Below are positions 47,300 to 56,667 of a stretch of DNA of 64,000 nt, piece after piece. The stretch lies in contig NZ_CP020330.1 of the NCBI RefSeq assembly GCF_002043005.1, positions 1,561,001 through 1,625,000 on the forward strand, read 5' to 3'. Positions within the stretch are counted from its first letter, which is position 1, and every line of letters begins with the position of its first letter. Under the pieces are notes generated by a model, which searched no databases, was not told where the DNA came from, and saw nothing but the letters and a program-made list of their open reading frames with translations. The DNA comes from Martelella mediterranea DSM 17316. Lineage in GTDB: Bacteria > Pseudomonadota > Alphaproteobacteria > Rhizobiales > Rhizobiaceae. The translations under genes and the position numbers were made by a program.

Positions 47300-47674
47300 A
47301 TGACCGCACTTCCTTTCAACCTTGTCGTTCTCTATGTCGAAGACCCGAAGGCGAGCGCTGAGTTCTACGCCGACTTTCTCGGATTGAAGCCGATGGCGCT
47401 TTCCGACGGCTTTTCATCGCTCACCACCGATGCCGGCATGACGCTCGGCCTGTGGCGCAAGTCGACGGCCCATCCGCCGGCGGAAGGCGGTCCGGGATCG
47501 GTCGAAATCGGCATCATGGCGGCTGATGAGGGCGGCGTGGAGGCGTTGTATGACCGCGTGAAAGCGGACGGGATGACCGTCATTCAGCCGCTGGTCACGG
47601 CGGCGTTCGGCCCGACATTCGTGATCACCGATCCAGACGGTCACCGCATTCGCGTGTGCCAGCCGGATAACTGA
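47300..47674 (+). CDS. VOC-family (glyoxalase/bleomycin-resistance fold) protein
   Basis: A 124-residue two-module VOC protein: LVVLYVEDPKASAEFYADFLGL in the first half and FGPTFVITDPDGHRIRVCQP in the second. Substrate unknown; metal ligands are not fully conserved. AAGGAG stands before the start. Probably regulated by the upstream WYL protein. Confidence 0.88.
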   Translation: MTALPFNLVVLYVEDPKASAEFYADFLGLKPMALSDGFSSLTTDAGMTLGLWRKSTAHPPAEGGPGSVEIGIMAADEGGVEALYDRVKADGMTVIQPLVTAAFGPTFVITDPDGHRIRVCQPDN

Positions 47675-47682
47675 GGCCAAAA

Positions 47683-47707
47683 GCCCCGGGCGGCAGCCGT
47701 CCGGGGC
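47683..47707. terminator. Hairpin between the VOC gene and pheA
   Basis: GCCCCGG (47683-47689) and CCGGGGC (47701-47707) pair, with an inner CGGC/GCCG stem. An AAAA run precedes it, giving a U tract on the minus-strand transcript, so it best terminates pheA and may serve both convergent genes. Confidence 0.65.
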
Positions 47708-47714
47708 CTGGCGG

Positions 47715-48590
47715 CTACGAAATGTCGTCCAGCGACTGCAGGTGACGGCGCATTGGGTGGCCTTCATAGACGCCCAGGATGCGCACCTTCTCGGTGAAGA
47801 ATTCGAGTTCCTCCAGCGCTCGCGCCACGGCCGAATCGTCCGGATGCCCCTCGATATCGGCATAGAACTGGGTGGCGATGAACTTGCCGCCGATCTGGTA
47901 GCTTTCCAGCTTGGTCATGTTGATGCCGTTGGTGGCAAAACCGCCAAGCGCCTTGTAGAGCGCGGCCGGAATATTGCGGACGTTGAAGATGAAGGTGGTG
48001 ACGATCGTGCGGTCTTCGCCGCCCGGCTCCGCTCGCTTCGTCTTGTCGGACAGAATCACGAACCGCGTGATGTTGCTCTCGCTGTCCTCGACGTTCTCGG
48101 CCAGGATATCGAGCCCGTAAAGCGAGGCGGCAAGGCGCGGGGCCAGCGCCGCCATGGAACGGTCGCCCTTTTCCTTCACCAGCATGGCAGCGCCCGCCGT
48201 ATCGCCGGCGATTACCGCGTTCCACTTGTTGCGGCGGATGATCTTTCGGCACTGGCCGAGCGCGTGGATGTGGCTGTGAACGGTCTTGATATCATCGAGC
48301 TTCACGCCCGGCAGCGCCATCAACTGGAAGCGGATCGGCATGAAATATTCGCCGATGATCGACAGGTGCGAATCGGGGAGCTGGTAATGGATATCGGCGA
48401 CGCGGCCAGCGAGCGTGTTCTCGATCGGGATCATCGCCAGATCGGCATCGCCGTTCTCGACCGCCAGGAACGCATCCTCGAAGGTCTTGCAGGGCAGCGG
48501 CTCCATGTCGGGATACATGTCCCGGCAGGCCATGTCGGAATTGGCGCCGTATTCGCCCTGGAACGAGATGCGGTTGGTTTTCATGATCAT
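47715..48590 (-). CDS. pheA: Prephenate dehydratase
   Basis: A 291-residue enzyme converting prephenate to phenylpyruvate for phenylalanine synthesis. The catalytic domain includes [29 protein letters not shown] and SNITRFVIL (TRF motif). An ACT domain (about 195-275, with [28 protein letters not shown]) gives feedback control by Phe (ESR-like ESYQ). There is no chorismate mutase domain. The ATGA overlap with kdsB supports the start at 48590; MKTNR at 48584 is an alternative. Confidence 0.95.
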   Translation of the reverse strand: MIMKTNRISFQGEYGANSDMACRDMYPDMEPLPCKTFEDAFLAVENGDADLAMIPIENTLAGRVADIHYQLPDSHLSIIGEYFMPIRFQLMALPGVKLDDIKTVHSHIHALGQCRKIIRRNKWNAVIAGDTAGAAMLVKEKGDRSMAALAPRLAASLYGLDILAENVEDSESNITRFVILSDKTKRAEPGGEDRTIVTTFIFNVRNIPAALYKALGGFATNGINMTKLESYQIGGKFIATQFYADIEGHPDDSAVARALEELEFFTEKVRILGVYEGHPMRRHLQSLDDIS

Positions 48591-49342
48591 GAGGTGACAC
48601 CTTCCAGAATGCGGCGCGCCTTTTCGAGGTCCTCGGCGGTATCGACGCCGAGCGGCACGGTCGTGACGATCTCGGCATCGATGCGCATGCCGGCTTCCAG
48701 CGCACGCAACTGCTCCAGCTTCTCGCGCCCTTCCAGCGGCGAGACCGGCAGCGAGACGAAGCGCTCGAGGGCGGCGCGCCGATAGGTATAAAGTCCTATG
48801 TGGTGGTAGAGCGGGCCCTCGCCCCAAGGGGCGGTCGCGCGGGTAAAGTAAAGCGCGCGCAGCCTTGTGGGCCCGACCGGTGAGCCGACGAGCTTGACCA
48901 CCTGCGAGGCGGTCTTTTCGGCCTCGTCGGTGATCTCGACCGTTAGCGTCGCGATATCGACCGCGGGTTCGGAAAGCGGGGCCAGCGAAGCCTTGATCAG
49001 CGCCGGGTCGAGGGTCGGCAGGTCGCCCTGGACGTTGACGACCAGTTGGGCGCGGCCGTCGGGATCGACCTTGCCGAGCGCCTCGTGGATACGGTCGGAA
49101 CCGGACTGGTGCGCCATGCCGGTCATCACCGCCTCGAATCCGGCCGCCTCGACGGCCTCGAAAACGGCGGCGTCATCGACGGCGACGACCACGCGGCCCA
49201 TGTCTGATTCGCGCGCGCGTTCGGCGACATGGACGATCATTGGCCGGCCGGCGATATCGGCCAGCGGCTTGCCGGGGAGGCGGCTGGAGGCCATCCGGGC
49301 GGGAATAAGAATGATCGTTTCATCGGATTTGTCGATCGCCAC
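48587..49342 (-). CDS. kdsB: 3-deoxy-manno-octulosonate cytidylyltransferase
   Basis: A 251-residue enzyme making CMP-Kdo for the lipopolysaccharide core. [21 protein letters not shown] is the nucleotide-binding loop, and [14 protein letters not shown] the metal/substrate site. A GTG start at 49342 is chosen because GGAGAG lies seven bases before it and the protein then has the family length. It is coupled to pheA by a 4-base overlap. Confidence 0.95.
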   Translation of the reverse strand: MAIDKSDETIILIPARMASSRLPGKPLADIAGRPMIVHVAERARESDMGRVVVAVDDAAVFEAVEAAGFEAVMTGMAHQSGSDRIHEALGKVDPDGRAQLVVNVQGDLPTLDPALIKASLAPLSEPAVDIATLTVEITDEAEKTASQVVKLVGSPVGPTRLRALYFTRATAPWGEGPLYHHIGLYTYRRAALERFVSLPVSPLEGREKLEQLRALEAGMRIDAEIVTTVPLGVDTAEDLEKARRILEGVTS

Positions 49343-49492
49343 TTGCAAGCTCTCCGTTAATTTGCCACTGACAGTCTGACGGGCCGGTGTGCATGCCGAT
49401 GCGGCGTTGCATCGCGGCATCAAAAGACATAGGTTCTGCAAGAATGCAAGGTGTCCGGTAGAGAGGCTGGACGGAAGGGGAGCGGCAACGCA

Positions 49493-50305
49493 ATGAAATT
49501 CAATCTCAATATGGTCCTCGCGGCCCTGTTGGGGACGGTCTTCGTCCTGATGACGGTATCTTTCATCTCAGAAGCGATCTTCGACCCGCACCATCCCGAA
49601 AAGGAAGGTTTCGTCATCGAGGTTGCCGAGACCCCGGGCGGCGGCGCTCCCGTTGCCGAGGAAGAGACGCCGATCGCCGTTCTGCTCGTCGATGCCAATG
49701 CCGAAGCCGGCGAGCGCGTTTTCAAGCGCTGTCAGGCCTGTCACACCGACACCGAGGGCGGGCCCAACAAGGTGGGTCCGAACCTCTGGGACGTCGTTGA
49801 CCGCCCGATCGCCAGCCATGAGGGTTTTTCCTATTCCGCCGCGATGCAGGATTTTTCCGAGGGCGGCAGCAAGCTGTGGACCTATGAGAACCTGAACGTC
49901 TTCATCAAGGCGCCGAAGAAGGATGTCCCGGGCACGGCCATGGGCTTTGCCGGTCTTTCCTCCGACAAGGATCGCGCCGACCTGATCGCCTATCTCAGCA
50001 CCATGTCGAACGATCCGGTGCCGTTCCCCGAGCCGCCGGCCGAGGACGATGCCGCAGCGGCCGAAGATGGCGCGGCGACCGACGACGGCGCGGCAACCGG
50101 CGACGGAGCAGGCGAGGCCGGTGAAGGCGCCGAGGCATCGCCGTCACAAGGCAGCGAGCCGGCCCCCGCGGCAACGGATGAGGCTGCCGGCGATGCCGAT
50201 GCGGGCCCTGCCAACCCGCAAGGCACGACGGCCGAACCCACCGACAACCCCGAGGCCACGCCGCCCGGCGCCGCCGATGTCGAGCAGCCTGAAAAGAGCG
50301 AATAA
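49493..50305 (+). CDS. cycM: Membrane-anchored cytochrome c (CycM-like)
   Basis: A 270-residue protein. Residues 6-28 form an uncleaved membrane anchor ([20 protein letters not shown]). The class I cytochrome c domain (about 68-172) has haem motif CQACH, GPNLWDV and the axial Met in GTAMGF. A 95-residue Ala/Glu/Pro-rich disordered tail follows, unlike the short tails of typical CycM. It carries electrons from the bc1 complex to an aa3 oxidase in rhizobia. Confidence 0.92.
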   Translation: MKFNLNMVLAALLGTVFVLMTVSFISEAIFDPHHPEKEGFVIEVAETPGGGAPVAEEETPIAVLLVDANAEAGERVFKRCQACHTDTEGGPNKVGPNLWDVVDRPIASHEGFSYSAAMQDFSEGGSKLWTYENLNVFIKAPKKDVPGTAMGFAGLSSDKDRADLIAYLSTMSNDPVPFPEPPAEDDAAAAEDGAATDDGAATGDGAGEAGEGAEASPSQGSEPAPAATDEAAGDADAGPANPQGTTAEPTDNPEATPPGAADVEQPEKSE

Positions 50306-50309
50306 ATGA

Positions 50310-50333
50310 AACGGGGCTTCGGCCCCGTTTTCT
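50310..50333 (+). terminator. Rho-independent terminator after the cytochrome c gene
   Basis: ACGGGGC (50311-50317) and GCCCCGT (50322-50328) pair around TTCG, followed by TTTTCT. Confidence 0.9.
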
Positions 50334-50361
50334 GTTGCTGGCAAACGTCTCCCCATATTCT

Positions 50362-50476
50362 GCGTCATCCTCGTGCTTGACACGAGGATCCAGGCCACCC
50401 GGCAGCGGCCTTGTAAATCGTTGCAAACGCAGTGATTCAAGCCGCCTGGATGCTCGGATCAAGTCTGAGCATGACA
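50362..50476. repeat. REP doublet, copy A
   Basis: The left arm (50362-50391) and right arm (about 50448-50476) are each imperfect palindromes and are inverted copies of one another, separated by about 56 unrelated bases. The right arm contains TGAGCATGACA, which differs by one base from the site used by the IS110 element in copy C and is uninterrupted. Confidence 0.85.
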
Positions 50477-50561
50477 CAAGAACGAACGACAGATGACAGA
50501 CGATGGGCAAAGCTCGTCGCTTTGCAGATCGGGCTTTGTCCCGCTTTCATCAAGGCAAAAA

Positions 50562-51506
50562 TCAATACCCGAGCAGCAGCACCCAAAGACTGACGGTCAC
50601 CACGCCGAGGAGCGTGGTCAGCGTTATGGTGGAGGCGGCGATGTTGCGGCCGGCGCCGAACTGATCGGCAAGCAGGAAGGCGTTGACGCCCGCCGGGCAG
50701 GACGCGCCGAGCACCAGCCCGGCCATGATCGGCTGCGGCAGGCCGAAAGCGTGCGAAAGCGCGAAGACCAAGGCCGGCAGCAGGGCGAGCTTGATGACGG
50801 TGATCGCGGAGAAAAGACCGGCATTGCCCGCCACCTTGTATTGCGCAAGCGTCATCCCGATCGAGACCAGGGCCACGGGCGCTGCGATGCCGGCGAGCAT
50901 CGAGATGACGGTCGCAAGCGGTCCCGCCGGTTGCAGACCGGTGAGATTCATCGCCGCGCCGATGATGAGGCCGATCACCAGGGGGTTGGTCGCAAGATTG
51001 TAGCCGACGGTGGCGGCGAGGCGGGCCGGGTCGCTGGTCGCGCCGCCCTCGCGCGCCTTCGCGCGTTCGGCCAGCACCGTGGCGGTTACCATCAGCACCG
51101 GCATGTGGATCGCGAGCACGATTGAAAGCGCCACCAGCGCGGTTTCACCCGCCACATGGCTGACAAGCGGAATGCCGAGCAGGGCCAGATTGGAAAACGT
51201 GCCGGAAAGCCCGATGATGACGGCGGAGACGCGGTCCCGGTTGAACACGAAACGGGAAACCATGGCGGCGGCGATCCAGGCAATCGCCACGCTGGCAAAA
51301 TAGACACCCCAGATACGCAACGGGTCGGCGCCGGTGAAATCCGCGTTGGCGATGGTGCGCATCAGCAGCACCGGCAGGCCGATCCGGTAGACGAAGCCTG
51401 AAAGCACGCCGGCGCTTTCGGCCGGCAGATAGCGGACCTTGACGGCGACCCACCCGATCAGGATGAGGGCGAAGATCGGGATGACGCTGTTGAATATTTC
51501 TTGCAT
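50562..51506 (-). CDS. AEC-family transporter (auxin efflux carrier superfamily)
   Basis: A 314-residue membrane protein with ten helices in two inverted halves. LALLGIPLVSHVAGETALVALSIVLAIH and GASCPAGVNAFLLADQFGAGRNIAASTITLTTLLGV are the family hallmarks. Substrates include malonate, malate or other carboxylates; not predictable here. Confidence 0.92.
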   Translation of the reverse strand: MQEIFNSVIPIFALILIGWVAVKVRYLPAESAGVLSGFVYRIGLPVLLMRTIANADFTGADPLRIWGVYFASVAIAWIAAAMVSRFVFNRDRVSAVIIGLSGTFSNLALLGIPLVSHVAGETALVALSIVLAIHMPVLMVTATVLAERAKAREGGATSDPARLAATVGYNLATNPLVIGLIIGAAMNLTGLQPAGPLATVISMLAGIAAPVALVSIGMTLAQYKVAGNAGLFSAITVIKLALLPALVFALSHAFGLPQPIMAGLVLGASCPAGVNAFLLADQFGAGRNIAASTITLTTLLGVVTVSLWVLLLGY

Positions 51507-51622
51507 GGCGGGCTTTCAGGCGGGCGGCGCGGCTCGTGCCGCGTGTTCCCGAAACTGTTCCCCGCCGCGACCGGTGTCAAGGTCGCCAGCCCGTCGGATG
51601 GCCTTCAATCGCTCCCGCCGCG

Positions 51623-52933
51623 TCAGCTTTTCAGGGCGGCCGCCGGTGACTGGCGATAGGCAATCAGCGCGGGCAGGGCGGAAAGTACGGCTGCGACCGC
51701 AATCAGCACGGCGGCGGAGCCGAGATCGGCGCGCGTGAACTCGACCGGAAGCGACACGCCGCGCTCCGCCGTGATCGACCGCGCGATCGCGAGCGCCGCC
51801 GCAAGGCCAGCCGCATAGCCGAGCGCGATGCCGAGTGCCACCAGCAGGAAGAGCTCGCCCCAGACGATCGTGAACACCGCCCCGCGTGGCGCGCCGAAAG
51901 CGCGCAATGCCCCGATCTCGCGCCGGCGCTGGGACACATGAATGACGGTGACCAGCATCAGCGCCGCGGCGACCAGCACCTGCGCGCCCGCCGCAATCGC
52001 CGTCAGCACCTGTTTGGCGTCGCCGAGCGTGGCGTAGAGTTTGGTCAGCACCTCCGCCGGGAAGACGGCGAGCGTCTGATCGCCCCGGTAGTCCTGCCGC
52101 AGCTTATAGGCATCGGCGATCGATTTCGGCTTCACCAGGATCGCGGGCAGGCCGGGCGTTTCGCCTTCATGCCAGTGCTCGTCAACAGGTGTTGCGGGGT
52201 CGATATGATGATGGTCTTCTTCATGCCCCGCCTCGTCGTGATCATCGTGGGCGGCGTGTTCGTGGTCGTCCGCCTGCTCGTCATGATCATGGCCGGCCGC
52301 CTCGTGATCATGGCCGTCGGCCTCGTGCGCTTCCATGCCGTGGATTTTCCAGACCGCCTCGATCGGCACGAAGATGGCGCGGTCCCATGGCGTTCCGGTC
52401 GGGTCGGCCCGGCCGGTGACGGTATAGGCGAGTTCGTCATGGGTATGGCCGCCGGTCTCGACCGTGCCGTGCATCGGCTTGATCGTGTCGCCGATCGCAA
52501 GATCGACCGCCGAGCCGGTCACCGCCTCGCCCAGATGGGTGAAATTGTCGCCTTGGGAAAAGCCGGGCGTCGTGTTTTCGATCAGCTCTGATGTGGTGCC
52601 GACGATCGGGTAGCCTTCATAGGAATCGCCGAAGCCGATTGGCGCGGCCCAGGCCACGCGGGGGTCCGCCTGAAGGTCGGGCAGGATGTCGCCGTCCATC
52701 AGCGGCAGGTCGGCGGCCTGCAGGAAGACCGAGGAGAGCACGAGCTGGGTTTCGCTGCCGGGCGCGCCGATCACCAGATCGAATTTCTCCGAGGCCCGGG
52801 CGCTGCCAAGCCTCAGCGCCCGCTCTTCCAGCGTCACGGCGACGCCAAGCGCGGTTGCCAGCATGATCAAAATGACGATGACGATGGAACCGGCCCAGAG
52901 ACGTTTGAGATCTGCGAGGATGAAACGGAACAT
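51623..52933 (-). CDS. FtsX/MacB-like ABC permease with histidine-rich insert
   Basis: A 436-residue permease. An N-terminal helix (about 13-35) is followed by a large extracytoplasmic domain, three C-terminal helices (about 312-335, 360-388 and 405-425) and the FtsX motif QRRREIGALRAFGAPRG. The periplasmic domain holds a stretch at about 198-255 with sixteen His among Asp and Glu (DGHDHEAAGHDHDEQ...), a likely Zn/Ni/Cu-binding loop. It is encoded 4 bases downstream of its ATPase. The family handles envelope release or efflux rather than classical import. Confidence 0.9.
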   Translation of the reverse strand: MFRFILADLKRLWAGSIVIVILIMLATALGVAVTLEERALRLGSARASEKFDLVIGAPGSETQLVLSSVFLQAADLPLMDGDILPDLQADPRVAWAAPIGFGDSYEGYPIVGTTSELIENTTPGFSQGDNFTHLGEAVTGSAVDLAIGDTIKPMHGTVETGGHTHDELAYTVTGRADPTGTPWDRAIFVPIEAVWKIHGMEAHEADGHDHEAAGHDHDEQADDHEHAAHDDHDEAGHEEDHHHIDPATPVDEHWHEGETPGLPAILVKPKSIADAYKLRQDYRGDQTLAVFPAEVLTKLYATLGDAKQVLTAIAAGAQVLVAAALMLVTVIHVSQRRREIGALRAFGAPRGAVFTIVWGELFLLVALGIALGYAAGLAAALAIARSITAERGVSLPVEFTRADLGSAAVLIAVAAVLSALPALIAYRQSPAAALKS

Positions 52934-52937
52934 GGGG

Positions 52938-53609
52938 TCAGCCTCTCTTCTCGTCGCTGGCGATGACGCCGGCAAGCAACGATATCTCGCGCGTCAGCGG
53001 CGCGATCAGCCGCTGGTCATGGGAAACGACGATCAGCGTGGCGCCCTCGGCGAGTTCCAGCAGCAGGCTCCCGACAGTCTCGCCAGATGCGGCGTCGAGG
53101 CTTGCCGTCGGCTCGTCGGCGACGATGATGCCGGGCTCGCGCAACAGCGCGCGGGCAACGGCCACGCGCTGCATTTCGCCGCGCGACATCGTGCCGGTCT
53201 TCTGGTCGTGACGGGAAAGGCCGACGCGCTCGAGCAGGTCGTGCGCGCGCTTTATGCGCTCCGTGCCGGCGGCGCGGGCAAGCCTTGCCGGCAGCAGCAC
53301 GTTGTCGAGCGCGGAAAGGGCCGAAAACAGATGGAAATCCTGCATGATCAGGCCGATATTCTCGCCGCGAAACCGGTCGCGCCGGCTTTCCGACAGCGCG
53401 GAAAGCTCGGTCTCGCCCCAGCGGGCGCTGCCATGGGTGAGCCGCTCCAGCCCGGTGATGATGTTGACGAAGGTGCTCTTGCCGGAACCCGAGGGGCCGG
53501 TGATCGCGACCCGCTCGCCGGCGGCGATATCGAGCTTGGGGATCGTCAGTACCGGACTGTCGAGGCCCGGGAAGGTGACGGCGATATCGTTGAGCGAGAG
53601 AGGCAGCAT
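52938..53609 (-). CDS. LolD/MacB-type ABC ATPase
   Basis: A 223-residue ATPase. Walker A GPSGSGKST, Walker B IIVADEPTASLD and H-loop VVSHDQR are intact. The signature reads MSRGEMQRVAVARAL, an atypical LSGGQ that is usual in this subfamily. It partners with the histidine-rich permease downstream and is 27 bases from the DUF protein upstream. Confidence 0.92.
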   Translation of the reverse strand: MLPLSLNDIAVTFPGLDSPVLTIPKLDIAAGERVAITGPSGSGKSTFVNIITGLERLTHGSARWGETELSALSESRRDRFRGENIGLIMQDFHLFSALSALDNVLLPARLARAAGTERIKRAHDLLERVGLSRHDQKTGTMSRGEMQRVAVARALLREPGIIVADEPTASLDAASGETVGSLLLELAEGATLIVVSHDQRLIAPLTREISLLAGVIASDEKRG

Positions 53610-53636
53610 CGTGACTGACCTTTCGGGTATGTCGTT

Positions 53637-54092
53637 TCAGACCTTGCTGTAGCGCGCGCCGCGCAGGCGCAGCTGGCTGACAAAGCCGGTCTCGGGGTCC
53701 ACCCAGGAGCCGCTTTCGAGCGTGCCGGTCACCTCGATCATCTGGTTGGGCTGGGTGAATGTCTGCTTGCGGTCGAGATAGACGACCATGATATTGTCCG
53801 GCCAGTCGGCATCCGACGAGCAGAACGGGCAGAGCGCCATCGGGATTTCCGACAGCACGAAGAATTTCGCTTCCGCCTTCAGCGGCGGGGCCATGAAGCC
53901 GCGAATCGAGACCTTCTCTCCCGTCAGTTGTTTCACCTTGTCGGAGAACTTCAGGCCGAGCGGACTGAAGGAGCCGTAAAGATCGTCGAAGGACAGTTCG
54001 TCGGCTGCAAAGGCGGGGCGAAAGGCAAGGCCGAGGCCGAGCGCGCCGAAGGCGGCTAGCAGGCTGCGGCGGGAAAGGGACAGAGCGGTCAT
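53637..54092 (-). CDS. Secreted OB-like protein linked to the metal ABC system
   Basis: A 151-residue protein with an RR-containing signal peptide (SRRSLLAAFGALGLGLAFRPAFA), possibly Tat-dependent. The small domain has GEKVSIRGFMAPPLKAEAKFFVLSEIPMALCPFCSSDADWP, including a C-x2-C pair, then VVYLDRKQTF and IEVTGTLE. The pattern resembles DUF3299-type proteins that accompany zinc-related ABC genes in other proteobacteria (from memory). A role in periplasmic metal handling is inferred. Confidence 0.75.
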   Translation of the reverse strand: MTALSLSRRSLLAAFGALGLGLAFRPAFAADELSFDDLYGSFSPLGLKFSDKVKQLTGEKVSIRGFMAPPLKAEAKFFVLSEIPMALCPFCSSDADWPDNIMVVYLDRKQTFTQPNQMIEVTGTLESGSWVDPETGFVSQLRLRGARYSKV

Positions 54093-54158
54093 CGGATCAA
54101 ATCTCCTGGCAGGAGAGGACCGGGCGAAAGCCGCCCGGTCCCGACTTGGAAAAGAAGC

Positions 54159-55916
54159 TTACTGCTTCTGGCTGGAACCGAGAGCGAAGGCGTCGGCCAG
54201 CACGCCGTATACGTCGGACTGTTCCATATAGCCCTTGAAGCCGTCGGCGCCGGGGCCGGTGGCCTGCAGCAGGACGTCATCGACGGCGTGAACGCCGGTC
54301 GAGGCGTCATAGGGCAGGTTGCCGGTGCGCAGAACCGCGCCGGGGACATCCTTGTAGGCTTCGTTGGCGACGTAGCGGCCGTTCTCGTCCTTCACGGCCG
54401 GCTCGAACGGACCGTCCATCTTCGGGCGGAAGGTCTCGTAATAGTCGGGGAAGTTGTTGGCGAACATGGCGAGGCGGCGGGACACGTCGATCTGGTCCGG
54501 ATAGCCGTCGCCGTTTTCATCCGTATAGTTCGGGAAGCCGGCGTCGTCATAGGTCATGACCTTGTTGCGCATTTCGTCCGCCTGGACCTCGTCGTCGATC
54601 GTGCCGATCACCGAGACGCCGTGGGTATGGTCGCCGGTGACGACGATCAGCGTGTCCGGATTGGAATTCATCCATTCCATCGCGGCGCCGACGGCCTGGT
54701 CGAACTCGATCATGTCGATGGCGGCGCGGTCCCAGTCGAGCGGATGCGACATCTTGTCGACATTGGCGGCTTCAACCATCAGGAAGAAGCCTTCCGGGTT
54801 CTTCGAAAGCTGGTCGATGGCGGCCGTGGTCATATCCACGAGGCCGGGCTGGCTCGGGAACTTGTCGACGCTGCCCTTCTTCAGGAATTCGCGGTCGAGC
54901 GTCGAATCCATGTTGCCGGTGTGGAACAGGCCGAGCAGCTTGCCGTCTTCCGGCTTCTCGGCGGAGGCCAGTTCGTCGGCGGAGGTGACGACGGTGTAGC
55001 CGGCCTCTTCGAACATGGCGATGTAGTCATTGTCGTCCTTGCGCTTGGAACCGGCGACATCGGACTTCAGGAAGTAGGCGGAACCGCCGCCGAGGACGAC
55101 TTCCGGCTGGACGTCGTAGAACATGCCGACGATCTCGGCCTTGTCGCCGCGAAGGCGGGTATGGGCGACGACGGCGGCCGGCGTCGCGTCTTCGATTTCG
55201 GCGGTGGAGACAACGCCGATCGACTTGCCGGTCTGGCGGCGCAGCGCCTCGGCAATGGTTTCGACCTTCGGGTCGTCCAGGCTGTCCGGCGTGCGGTCGG
55301 CATAGACGCCGAGCGCGTTCACGCGGGTCTTGTGGCCGGTCATGTAGGCCGACATGGTGTTGGCGGAATCGGTCGCGATCGAATGGGTCGAGGAGGTGCC
55401 GATCGTGGCCATGTTGTCGAGGTCGTCCATGTTCAGGCGGCCGTCGGCCTTGCCCTCGGTCATGCCCTTGGACATGATGCGGGCAGCCGTGCGGTGACCC
55501 ATGGACATGCCATCGGCGACGAAGAAGATGATGTTCTTGGCCTTCGGCATTTCAGGCGTGTCATAGACGGTCCAGGTGACGGTCTTTTCCTCGTCGCCGG
55601 CCTTGACGGCAACGGTGTAGTCGCCGGCGTCGGCAAGGGCGAGATCACGCAGGATCAGGGCCGAGCCGAGGCTCTCGTCATTCTTGCCCTTTTCATCGGT
55701 GACGAATTCGGCTTCCTGGCCGAAGACTTCGGCATAGGGCTTGCCATTGACGGTGACGTCGATATCGCCGGCGTCATAGACCGCGTCGAGTTCGACCTTG
55801 AAGTCGAACGGCGAGGACGCCAGAACGGTGGCGCGGTCGAGCGGATAGATGGTTGCGGCATTGGCGGCACCTGCAAGGCAGGTGGCGGCGGCGAGTAGTG
55901 CGAGACGGGCGCGCAT
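54159..55916 (-). CDS. phoA: Alkaline phosphatase
   Basis: A 585-residue periplasmic phosphomonoesterase. Signal peptide MRARLALLAAATCLAGAANA, an Ig-like N-terminal domain (about 22-125), then the catalytic domain. Metal-site motifs are IFFVADGMSMGH (Asp), HSIATDSANTMSAYMTGHKT (nucleophile Ser), MVEAANVDKMSHPLDW and VVTGDHTHGVSV (Zn His). It releases phosphate from organic esters, is zinc-dependent and lies just upstream of the metal-linked operon. The symbol phoA is given by function, not close identity to E. coli PhoA. Confidence 0.92.
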   Translation of the reverse strand: MRARLALLAAATCLAGAANAATIYPLDRATVLASSPFDFKVELDAVYDAGDIDVTVNGKPYAEVFGQEAEFVTDEKGKNDESLGSALILRDLALADAGDYTVAVKAGDEEKTVTWTVYDTPEMPKAKNIIFFVADGMSMGHRTAARIMSKGMTEGKADGRLNMDDLDNMATIGTSSTHSIATDSANTMSAYMTGHKTRVNALGVYADRTPDSLDDPKVETIAEALRRQTGKSIGVVSTAEIEDATPAAVVAHTRLRGDKAEIVGMFYDVQPEVVLGGGSAYFLKSDVAGSKRKDDNDYIAMFEEAGYTVVTSADELASAEKPEDGKLLGLFHTGNMDSTLDREFLKKGSVDKFPSQPGLVDMTTAAIDQLSKNPEGFFLMVEAANVDKMSHPLDWDRAAIDMIEFDQAVGAAMEWMNSNPDTLIVVTGDHTHGVSVIGTIDDEVQADEMRNKVMTYDDAGFPNYTDENGDGYPDQIDVSRRLAMFANNFPDYYETFRPKMDGPFEPAVKDENGRYVANEAYKDVPGAVLRTGNLPYDASTGVHAVDDVLLQATGPGADGFKGYMEQSDVYGVLADAFALGSSQKQ

Positions 55917-55976
55917 GGGAACCTCTTTGAAAGAGCGTCGGGAAGGGTTAGTGCGCTTCCGCGATAGTCCCGCCAG

Positions 55977-55994
55977 ATAACAATCCGATGACGT
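55977..55994 (-). promoter_or_regulatory. Candidate PHO box upstream of alkaline phosphatase
   Basis: On the minus strand, ACGTCAT (55994-55988) and TTGTTAT (55983-55977) are separated by 4 bases, each 5/7 to the CTGTCAT unit at the required 11-base period. It is about 60 bases from the start codon. Confidence 0.4.
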
Positions 55995-56016
55995 TTTTGC
56001 TGCGGTTTGATGAACC

Positions 56017-56667
56017 TCAGTTGCGGCTTCGCCGCCCGCGCGGTTTCAGGTAACGCTTGCGCCTTCGCTTCTTGAGAGAGAAGTGCAGGACGCGGGTGAT
56101 ATACCAGAACAGCGCAAGCGAAATCACGCCGGCGGCGAGAAAGCCGGTGGCATTGCCGGCGACATGCGCGACGGCGATGATGTTGCGGGAGAACATGAAG
56201 CCGAGCAGGTTATAGGTCGACACCCAGACGGTCTGGCCGCAGATGGCGGCGATGGTAAAGGCGCGCCAGCGCATGCCGGCAGCGCCCGCCACCGGGTTGA
56301 TATAGGGGCTGATCTGGGCCAGCAGCCAGCGCGTGAAGAAGATGGCGAAAACGCCGCGCCGTTCGAGATAGTCCTGGGCGCGGTCCACCAGCCGTTGGCG
56401 CTTGGGCCCCCGCGATGCGAACCGCGCCAGATATTTCGCGCCGCCCTTTCGCCCCACCCAGTAGCCGATCTGGTCGGAGGTGCTTGCGGCGGCGAGGCAG
56501 GCAAGAATGGTTGGCAGCATCGGCAGATCGCCGGAGGCGGCCAGCGACCCGCCGAACAGCATGATCACGGCGGCGGGCATCGGTATGCCGAGGCAGGCCA
56601 GAAACACGATGAGCGCCATGACCGGAATGCCGTAGACCGGCACCAGCGCCAGAAACTGTTCATTCAT
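56017..56667 (-). CDS. DedA-family membrane protein
   Basis: A 216-residue protein with re-entrant and membrane helices. LVDRAQDYLERRGVFAIFFTRWLLAQISPYINPVAGAAGM fits the DedA/SNARE-associated motif (with F-x-R-W in place of F-x-R-F). The family moves undecaprenyl phosphate or other lipids across the membrane. The C terminus is very basic (KKRRRKRYLKPRGRRSRN). It overlaps the preceding gene by 8 bases. Confidence 0.9.
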   Translation of the reverse strand: MNEQFLALVPVYGIPVMALIVFLACLGIPMPAAVIMLFGGSLAASGDLPMLPTILACLAAASTSDQIGYWVGRKGGAKYLARFASRGPKRQRLVDRAQDYLERRGVFAIFFTRWLLAQISPYINPVAGAAGMRWRAFTIAAICGQTVWVSTYNLLGFMFSRNIIAVAHVAGNATGFLAAGVISLALFWYITRVLHFSLKKRRRKRYLKPRGRRSRN

